From a bacterium (GTDB lineage: Bacteria > Spirochaetota > JAHITG01): a DNA stretch of 11,036 nt. Shown piece by piece: positions 5,557 to 11,036 of the stretch. A model generated the notes under the pieces. It was not told the origin of the DNA. It worked only from the letters and a program-made list of their open reading frames with translations, and did not search any database. Positions within the stretch are counted from its first letter, which is position 1; every line of letters begins with the position of its first letter. The stretch is taken from assembly GCA_028711675.1 (NCBI GenBank), contig JAQTRT010000083.1:1-11036 (forward strand). Direction: 5' to 3'. The translations under genes were made by a program, and so were the position numbers.

Positions 5557-8500
5557 TTATCCCAGTTCGATCAACAGCTTATCCACCTTCCCCTCGCGGA
5601 CCTGCAGGGAATAAGGCGGGGGCAGGACCGGGGACTTGATGACTACCTTCTTTTTATCGGAATAGACCAGTTGTATGCTCTGAACCCTGACCGGGCCGGG
5701 CCCGAACGTATCCTTCCGTTTGGGATTATGATAAACGATTGTCATGCAGCCGAGGAACTTGAACAGGAACGAATTCTCCTCAAGCAGATAATCTTCCGTC
5801 CGATCGTGGTCATGCCAGATCCTGACCTTTTCAGGTCTTTTCGTGAACAGCCACCCGGCCAGGCGGGGTTTGAATTCCAGATACAGTTTTTTATCTTTCA
5901 GGGAGAAAGGGGTCAGGCCGGATGTCATAGCGATCCACATGGATATATATTCAGCGGTGGAACCGGAAAGCCTGGCCACGAACCCCTGGCCCTGGATCTT
6001 CTTTTCAGGGTGCGCGCTGCTGGCGATGAACGAAACATTCTCAAAAATGGAACGGCCGTAAACATGCGGGTCCATGAAAGGCACCAGCATGTTCTTCATA
6101 CTTCTGTAGAATTCGTCGGTCAGGCCGTTCCTCAGCAGTTCAAGCAGGTATTTGTATTCCATATGAAGCCAGACCGATTCGTTCTCCAGCCAGCCCGGCG
6201 TGAATATTTTAATGCGGCCGATGTTGATGCTCGTATCATCCAGCGGAGCATTCACCTTCAGCATATTCAGCTTTTTATCAAAAAGCCCGCTCACCATCAC
6301 CTTCGCGTGGAATTTCCGGGCTTCATCCCTGTCGCGGCATATCCGCAGATAATGGACAGGGCCTTCCAGGAACAGTTTTAAAGGCACCTGTCTGAACCGG
6401 AGGGGTTTAATGCAGGCCAGGTTATAATGGTTCTTGCCTTCTTTTAAAATTTTATATTTTTCCACCAGGTGCTCGAAATTGGTATTGATCACTCCGGACC
6501 TGCTGTCAAAAGCCCTGGCCAGTCCCTGCTCCACTTTCTTCAGGAACAGTTCCAGGATACCCTTCAAGTCTCCGGCTTTCAGGCCGGATTCGGCCCCGCT
6601 CAGACCCATCATGGTCCGGACCCTGTATTGTTCCTTGAGGGTATGGGTCTCATCCCAGAATTTAAATTGATCATCTTGATTCTTCAGGGTGGCTTTTTTC
6701 AATTGAACGAGAAGATCAACGATCTCCCTGGCTGTCCGTATCTCGGTATTATCTTTCACGGCCATCTGCTCAAGGCTGTTAAGGATGAACAGGATAAGCC
6801 GTTTCAGCTCCAGGGATTCGGATGTGGATGAACCGAACAGGCCCGGCAGACCGTTCAGGGCATCGCACCAGTTCGGTTTCTCTGATTCCATTTCCAGGCC
6901 GATCCCCTCAGGGTCCAGCGACGCGTATTTATTGGCTGTCAGTGAAATAAGCTTGGCCATGAGCGTGGTCCTGTAAATACCGCCTTTTCCGTATTGTGTC
7001 CGGACTATATGAGGATAAGCCTTCCGGCTTTCTATCATTTTCACTTTCTCCGGATTCACGGTAACGGATTTCAACTGCCTTGGTTTTCCGTGAAAGAGCA
7101 CATATTTACGGGAACGCGGCTCTACGACCTTGGGATTGTCATAGAACGTAAAGACCTTCTTTTTCAGGAACAGGTTCTCCCTCTCATCGGGAAAAAGAGA
7201 AAGATAGCTCTCGATCAGGTCGATGTTATAATGCCAGTGATCCGACCAGTAGCACTCGCCCACATCGGCATAATCCAGTTTTTCCGAGGACACGGCCAGG
7301 ACATTGAGCAGATTCTCCCTGGTCCCGGTCTGTTTGATCCTCTCCTTTTCGATGAAGTTGAAGAAACTCCCGAGGCTGAACGGCTCGCCGATGAATTTCT
7401 GTATTTTGGACCTGTCTTCCTTCCGGAACAGTTTCAGGAGCGCCTGCTTCCCGGTCACCTTGAACTTGGAACCCATGATCCGGAGAGGGTTGAAACCGTC
7501 TGTCTGGATAAGGCTCATGAAATAAATGATGGGCTCGTCCTTCACTCCGGGATTGAAGAAGATATCGTTCCGCCGGTTCTGGTTCACGTCGCGGTAGCTG
7601 CCGTTCCCCTGGGAAAAATACTCGGGCAGAATGACAAAATTATTATATTCGCGTTCCATGTCGCCGTGGATCCTGGAATACACGTAAACGTTCTTCCCCG
7701 ACTTTTTACCGCCGATGGTGATGGGTAACCCGCCCCTGAGAAGGTTGTCGATGAACGTCTGCTGGGTATAATTATCCAGCTCGTTGGAGGAGGATTTGGA
7801 AAGGATCAGGTTCCCTATGCTCTGGATAAGCTCCCTGTTCTCCCGGAGCTTCTCTTCGCAGTATCCCGGCTTGCTGAACTGCTGAAAGATACTGTCCGTA
7901 TCGCTGATCCTCAGGACATGGCCGACCAGGGAATAATAGGTGACGGACTCGTCAGGACCCAGCGCTGTCCTGAAATATCCCATGGCTGAAGGAGTCTTGT
8001 TCTTCGATGTCTCCGACGGGATGTTCCGGAAATCCTTTGAAAAGAATCCCACAGGATCGATCAGGTCCTTTCTTTCCCCGAAAATAATGTCCGGGTCGAT
8101 GATGTATGCAGGACAGGATACCTTCCCGTTCTGCAGGGAGTAACCTCCGTAAAAATTCCCCGCATGGATCTCAAAGATCTCGGGTTTATCCTCAGGCTCT
8201 ACCCGGAGTTTATAGACCGGGACCTTGAACCGGCCGGAAAATTCCACGCCGCTGAACCACCCTTCTGCCAGGCGGCTCATATTTTTCAGTAAATAATCAT
8301 TGGTACCGTAAGGATGGACCAGGGGAAGGCCGTCGAGGCATTCTATCTCCCGTTTCTCCCTGGCCATGTTCCTGATGGTCAGTTTCCGGACGAGGCCGGG
8401 AATGGTCTCATCAGGAAGAGTAAAATAATCAACAATGACCTCAAAACCTTCAGCTTCGTTCTTCTCTGCCAGCTTAAGCAGATAGGATGTAATATGCATC

Positions 8501-8826
8501 CTCTGTTCCGGGGAAGCCTCTGACTTCTGCATCTGGCTCCTGAAAGGTTCATAGACCCTGTCGCCTGTCTTGATGAAGGTCCTGAAACCGTGCGTGGGAG
8601 TCAGGCGGTATGCTTTGTTAGCCGCGATAAACTCAGTTATGGCACCGTTCTTGTCCCTTGTTCCCATACAGGAAATAGCCTGTCCCCTGTTCACATAGAA
8701 GACCCACATGGGTTTTCCCCATATTCCGGCAAGGGACGGGAAAAAACTGGCAAAAGCCTTGGCATTATTATAGTTCTTAATTATAAATTCATCGTCTCTG
8801 ACCAGGTACTCTACTTTAAGCTGCAT
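5557..8826 (-). CDS. GH94-like (clan GH-Q) glycoside phosphorylase, cytoplasmic
   Basis: A 1089-residue protein without signal peptide. Overall it resembles the large 'cellobiose phosphorylase-like' group around GH94, GH149 and GH161, inverting phosphorylases that cleave beta-linked glucosides with phosphate to give a sugar 1-phosphate. Signs: an N-terminal beta-sandwich-like half (residues 1 to about 320), the YRDVNQNRRND block (411-421), YWSDHWHYNIDL (526-536), and KPNWCDALNGLPGLFGSS (650-667), where GH94 enzymes carry the catalytic Asp in a DWND-type loop. Asp655 is the likely general acid. The C-terminal TSGLTPF and LYLEFKPRLAGWLF blocks close the fold. Family and substrate (cello-, laminari- or another oligosaccharide) cannot be settled by eye. 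The start at 8826 has GGGAGG upstream and an in-frame TAG 9 nt before it. Expression is probably governed by the operator-bearing promoter at 9060-9087, matching the binding-protein operon. Confidence 0.8.
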   Translation of the reverse strand: MQLKVEYLVRDDEFIIKNYNNAKAFASFFPSLAGIWGKPMWVFYVNRGQAISCMGTRDKNGAITEFIAANKAYRLTPTHGFRTFIKTGDRVYEPFRSQMQKSEASPEQRMHITSYLLKLAEKNEAEGFEVIVDYFTLPDETIPGLVRKLTIRNMAREKREIECLDGLPLVHPYGTNDYLLKNMSRLAEGWFSGVEFSGRFKVPVYKLRVEPEDKPEIFEIHAGNFYGGYSLQNGKVSCPAYIIDPDIIFGERKDLIDPVGFFSKDFRNIPSETSKNKTPSAMGYFRTALGPDESVTYYSLVGHVLRISDTDSIFQQFSKPGYCEEKLRENRELIQSIGNLILSKSSSNELDNYTQQTFIDNLLRGGLPITIGGKKSGKNVYVYSRIHGDMEREYNNFVILPEYFSQGNGSYRDVNQNRRNDIFFNPGVKDEPIIYFMSLIQTDGFNPLRIMGSKFKVTGKQALLKLFRKEDRSKIQKFIGEPFSLGSFFNFIEKERIKQTGTRENLLNVLAVSSEKLDYADVGECYWSDHWHYNIDLIESYLSLFPDERENLFLKKKVFTFYDNPKVVEPRSRKYVLFHGKPRQLKSVTVNPEKVKMIESRKAYPHIVRTQYGKGGIYRTTLMAKLISLTANKYASLDPEGIGLEMESEKPNWCDALNGLPGLFGSSTSESLELKRLILFILNSLEQMAVKDNTEIRTAREIVDLLVQLKKATLKNQDDQFKFWDETHTLKEQYRVRTMMGLSGAESGLKAGDLKGILELFLKKVEQGLARAFDSRSGVINTNFEHLVEKYKILKEGKNHYNLACIKPLRFRQVPLKLFLEGPVHYLRICRDRDEARKFHAKVMVSGLFDKKLNMLKVNAPLDDTSINIGRIKIFTPGWLENESVWLHMEYKYLLELLRNGLTDEFYRSMKNMLVPFMDPHVYGRSIFENVSFIASSAHPEKKIQGQGFVARLSGSTAEYISMWIAMTSGLTPFSLKDKKLYLEFKPRLAGWLFTKRPEKVRIWHDHDRTEDYLLEENSFLFKFLGCMTIVYHNPKRKDTFGPGPVRVQSIQLVYSDKKKVVIKSPVLPPPYSLQVREGKVDKLLIELG

Positions 8827-8884
8827 TATAAACTACCTCCCTTTTCCCGAATTCCCCGGAACTATCAGGGGAGTGCAGATCCAT
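8816..8884 (-). CDS. Possible 22-residue leader ORF overlapping the phosphorylase start
   Basis: In the long leader an ATG at 8882-8884 opens a 22-codon frame whose TAA (8816-8818) lies inside the start of the phosphorylase gene, overlapping it by 11 nt. The peptide is hydrophilic (begins MDLHSPD, ends VVYNAA). An AGG only 3 nt before the ATG is a poor ribosome site. If translated, it could couple translation to the phosphorylase gene. The frame is also open upstream to about 8970 without a start codon, so it could equally be chance or a decayed remnant. Confidence 0.2.
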   Translation of the reverse strand: MDLHSPDSSGEFGKREVVYNAA

Positions 8885-9052
8885 GGACCTGTCACAGGGT
8901 TTCGGGATATCACCCCGCAGGAACTTATTGATGGAACCGTCTCTGCCTGCTGCCTGAACAGTTCCTCCTTTAAAATTTCATACTATTCAATTAAATTTCC
9001 ATATCAATGAAAATCAAATGCGTTTTTCTCACTCTTCCTGTTTCAATGTTTG
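8827..9052 (-). other. Long 5' leader of the phosphorylase mRNA, possibly structured
   Basis: About 226 nt separate the predicted transcription start from the ATG at 8826. The upstream half is A/T-rich and ends in a perfect AAAGGAGG (minus strand, 8964-8971) with no start codon at normal spacing. The half next to the gene is G/C-richer and holds short inverted repeats: CGGGG/CCCG (around 8902-8917), CAGGTCCA/TGGATCTG with one G-T pair (around 8876-8891), and CCCC/GGGG (around 8853-8870). It matches no riboswitch I recognise. Confidence 0.35.
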
Positions 9053-9059
9053 CGCAAAC
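9048..9059. promoter_or_regulatory. Palindromic operator GTTTGCGCAAAC (phosphorylase gene)
   Basis: A perfect 12-bp palindrome directly abutting the -10 box and covering the expected start point. It differs from the binding-protein operator GTTTACGTAAAC only by one symmetric base pair in each half, giving the consensus GTTT(A/G)CG(T/C)AAAC. The same regulator probably controls both units. Confidence 0.7.
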
Positions 9060-9087
9060 AATATATTCGCATTTTTTCTGATGTCAA
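9060..9087 (-). promoter_or_regulatory. Sigma70 promoter of the phosphorylase gene
   Basis: The minus strand has TTGACA (9082-9087), 16 nt, then TATATT (9060-9065). The start is expected near 9052-9053, within the operator. It has the same hexamer spacing as the binding-protein promoter. Confidence 0.8.
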
Positions 9088-9125
9088 GGATTATTTTAAA
9101 GAAATATCTGCCACAAAGACACTCA

Positions 9126-9237
9126 GGAAAGGTTATAAAAGCAGTAAAGGTTATAAATGTAAAGACCTTATTAAAAGAACCTTTTTCTTTGCCTTTAAAA
9201 CCTTTATTTCCTTATCCGGCCTTTATAACCTTTTATT
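9126..9237. repeat. Inverted repeat of degenerate 9-bp units, copy 3
   Basis: The left arm (9126-9166) reads GGTTATAAA, AGCAGTAAA, GGTTATAAA, TGTAAAGAC in 9-bp steps. The right arm (9179-9237), read on the minus strand, gives GGTTATAAA, GGCCGGATAA, GGAAATAAA, GGTTTTAAA, GGCAAAGAA. As in copy 2, the right arm starts at the TAA stop of the upstream gene, here GH66. The outermost GGTTATAAA units of the two arms are perfect complements. The element lies between the GH66 stop and the phosphorylase promoter. Confidence 0.72.
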
Positions 9238-11036
9238 ACATTTGTATTATCAGTATTCCCGACACATCAAGCCTGGGGAGAAGGGTCCTGACATAGCCAT
9301 CCTTCCATTCCCAGTCCAGGACCTGGGGATAGAGAAGTTCCTCAAAATCAGGAGAACAGTAATAGACCTTTTTCGGTTTCACATTCGTCCTTATCTTCAG
9401 GGCTGTCTCGTAATTTTTTAAAATATCCATGCCGGAAAGTTTCCTGTTCCAGTCTATGTTCTTACCGGTATGCTGGATAAGGATCACTGTGTATTCTTCA
9501 CCGGGCCCCATGAGCGAACGGAAAGCCCGCACATAACAGCCCGGCAGGGAGAGCTCCGTATCCGTATTCTCCACATTCTTTCCGTGGTTCAGCCTGTAAA
9601 GAAGGGAATCCACAGTATAGTATCTCCTTAAGATATCGAAGTTCTCGGCCGGCATGGCTGTATTGTCCGGATAATAAAGCGTATTGAGCCCGTGCATCCT
9701 GTCATGCCGTTCATCCGGCTCGCCGGCCGCCATGATCGTACCGCCTCCCGACAGAGAGGCGGCCAGGATATACTTTAAATTCACGGCCGGCCAGTATTTC
9801 AGCCCCTCTTCCATATCAGCCGGATACAGCTTCAGAACCACCCTCTGCCGGAACGGCTTCCGGTTGCTGTAGCAGATATCCGTCAGGCCCTCGAGGCTGC
9901 TTTGATGCCCGGCCCAGTTCTCGATGAACAGAAAATCGACCGCGTCATACATATCCCTGATGCCGTATTCGTTCACACAGTTAAACGTGACCGCGGAACG
10001 GTTCTTTCCCCTGCGGGCCATGTCCCTCACGTCCCGGACAAATCCTTTCAAAACAAAGCTCAACAGCCGGCCGCTGTATGAACTGCCCTTGCTGTAATAC
10101 ATCTCGTCAGGGCTGTGGCCGTAAGAATCGATCTCAAAACCGTCGAACGCCACAAGATCACCCGGTGAATTATCAATGGTCCTTTTCAGTTCCGGCATGA
10201 TATAAGAATACCATTTCGTATCCGGGGCAATAGCCATAAGATGGAACCAGACAGGTTTCTTCTGCGCCCTGGCTTCCGGTTCTGTCATAACGCTGCCGTT
10301 GAATATCCTGGGATCACCTTTCCTGTCCGTCATAGGATACGGGTATCTTTGATACACACTCCCGGACGCGGCATAAGCCGCAATATAAGCAAGGGAGAGG
10401 ATATTGCAGTCATAGGCCGCGTTCATCTTGTACTGGATATCCCTTGCCAGAATATTCTTCCCGCCGAACGGTTCGAACCGGTACACCTTCTCTCTGGGCG
10501 CATACAGTCCGTGGGCCGGAAAATAATCATAATATTCAATGGCATTGATATGAAGTTTCAGGAAATATGAAGTTTTTTTATTGTAATCCGTACCCAGGCG
10601 GTCCCAGTTGGCATAAAAACCATACCGGATATCGTCAGCGATCTCGCGGGCCACGGTAAAAACGTCCCTGACCTTATCTAAAAGGCTCCCTTTCCGGTAC
10701 AGTTCCGCTTCCAGGATATATCCGCCTTCAGGAAAATCTTTCGTATCGATATCCGTGCCCCACCATTCTTTCACATTACTCACGGAAAGCTCTTTGACTA
10801 CATCGCCTTTAAAATTCCTGACAAAGAAGCGGAGAGAAATGTTTCGTTTCTCCTTTCTGATGGGCCCCATGATCAGTATGATCCGGTTCATTTCACCGGG
10901 CCTGACCCAGGCCTTATCCAGGTTCATCTCCTGGATATAAATATCATTCCGGGTTCTCTGGAATTTATTCAGCTTCAGGGGAGTTAGTTTCCTTCCCGTG
11001 ACAAGGGACCGCGCCTGTTTTTTTTCAGGGATAATT
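9236..11036 (-). CDS. Glycoside hydrolase family 66 (dextranase / CITase-like), 5' end off window
   Basis: The frame is open from the window edge to TAA at 9236-9238: 599 visible codons. The first internal ATG (10927) has AGGAG touching it, far too close to work, and the coding continues upstream (RTRNDIYIQEMNLDKA fits the family's N-terminal sandwich), so the true start and any signal peptide are outside. GH66 enzymes act on alpha-1,6-glucan, either as endo-dextranases or as cyclising transferases. Numbering from that ATG: N-terminal beta-sandwich about 1-95; barrel with YYDYFPAHG (132-140), the long NAAYDCNILSLAYIAAYAAS helix-strand, VAFDGFEIDSYG with Asp267 as probable nucleophile, and VDFLFIENWAG with Glu336 as probable acid/base. 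The 69-residue gap between them suits the family. A C-terminal beta domain follows. No CBM35-type insert is obvious, which leans to hydrolase rather than CITase, weakly. Activity on true dextran is not proven. Confidence 0.82.
   Translation of the reverse strand, partial: IIPEKKQARSLVTGRKLTPLKLNKFQRTRNDIYIQEMNLDKAWVRPGEMNRIILIMGPIRKEKRNISLRFFVRNFKGDVVKELSVSNVKEWWGTDIDTKDFPEGGYILEAELYRKGSLLDKVRDVFTVAREIADDIRYGFYANWDRLGTDYNKKTSYFLKLHINAIEYYDYFPAHGLYAPREKVYRFEPFGGKNILARDIQYKMNAAYDCNILSLAYIAAYAASGSVYQRYPYPMTDRKGDPRIFNGSVMTEPEARAQKKPVWFHLMAIAPDTKWYSYIMPELKRTIDNSPGDLVAFDGFEIDSYGHSPDEMYYSKGSSYSGRLLSFVLKGFVRDVRDMARRGKNRSAVTFNCVNEYGIRDMYDAVDFLFIENWAGHQSSLEGLTDICYSNRKPFRQRVVLKLYPADMEEGLKYWPAVNLKYILAASLSGGGTIMAAGEPDERHDRMHGLNTLYYPDNTAMPAENFDILRRYYTVDSLLYRLNHGKNVENTDTELSLPGCYVRAFRSLMGPGEEYTVILIQHTGKNIDWNRKLSGMDILKNYETALKIRTNVKPKKVYYCSPDFEELLYPQVLDWEWKDGYVRTLLPRLDVSGILIIQM

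Noticed and set aside
661..9237. CRISPR array from the 9-bp repeats
   Set aside because: Units are 9 bp, degenerate, directly adjacent without spacers and arranged as inverted arms; no cas genes are present.
9018..9421. Plus-strand frames of 92 and 123 codons across the GH66 stop
   Set aside because: They run through the promoter, the operator and the repeat arms, which gives lysine/tyrosine-rich repeat translation; no motif or ribosome site supports them.

Overview
The window reads as a carbohydrate-use region from a Gram-negative (diderm) bacterium, probably an uncultured lineage. Evidence: a PorV/PorQ-type outer-membrane barrel, a secreted protein with a FlgD-like/type IX-type C-terminal domain, a lipoprotein sugar-binding protein, and REP-like palindromes between genes. 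The phylum cannot be fixed from the sequence. All seven supportable large genes lie on the minus strand, so transcription runs from high to low coordinates. Nearly all plus-strand open frames are shadows.

Layout in transcription order. (1) 11036-9236: a GH66 (dextranase / cycloisomaltooligosaccharide glucanotransferase) enzyme whose start lies off the window. (2) 9235-8827: a 9-bp-periodic inverted repeat, then a promoter with a palindromic operator and a leader of about 226 nt. (3) 8826-5557: a large GH94-like (clan GH-Q) glycoside phosphorylase. (4) 5556-5368: a second copy of the repeat, then a good promoter. (5) 5367-5005: a 120-residue SpoIIAA/STAS-SEC14-like protein. (6) 5004-4906: a near-perfect sigma70 promoter with a second copy of the operator. 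(7) 4905-3628 and 3566-2073: a sugar-binding lipoprotein and a glucodextranase-C/DOMON-type secreted protein, probably one operon. (8) 2072-1727: REP-like palindromes and a 141-bp inverted-repeat element. (9) 1726-800: the PorV/PorQ-like barrel. (10) 799-648: a third repeat copy. (11) 647-1: the secreted N-terminal part of a glycoside hydrolase family 2 protein, cut by the window edge.

Working model (inference): outer-membrane and secreted proteins (PorV-like barrel, DOMON protein, GH2 protein, perhaps GH66) handle extracellular glycan. The binding lipoprotein captures oligosaccharides for an ABC importer whose permeases are not here. The cytoplasmic phosphorylase then cleaves imported sugars with phosphate. 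The strongest support for coordination is the operator GTTT(A/G)CG(T/C)AAAC just downstream of the -10 box both at the binding-protein operon and at the phosphorylase gene, with the same TTGACA-16-TAT(A)T promoter design. No regulator gene is in the window.

The least explained features are the three inverted repeats built from degenerate 9-bp units of the type GGNNNTAAA. Two of them begin exactly at a gene's TAA stop codon.
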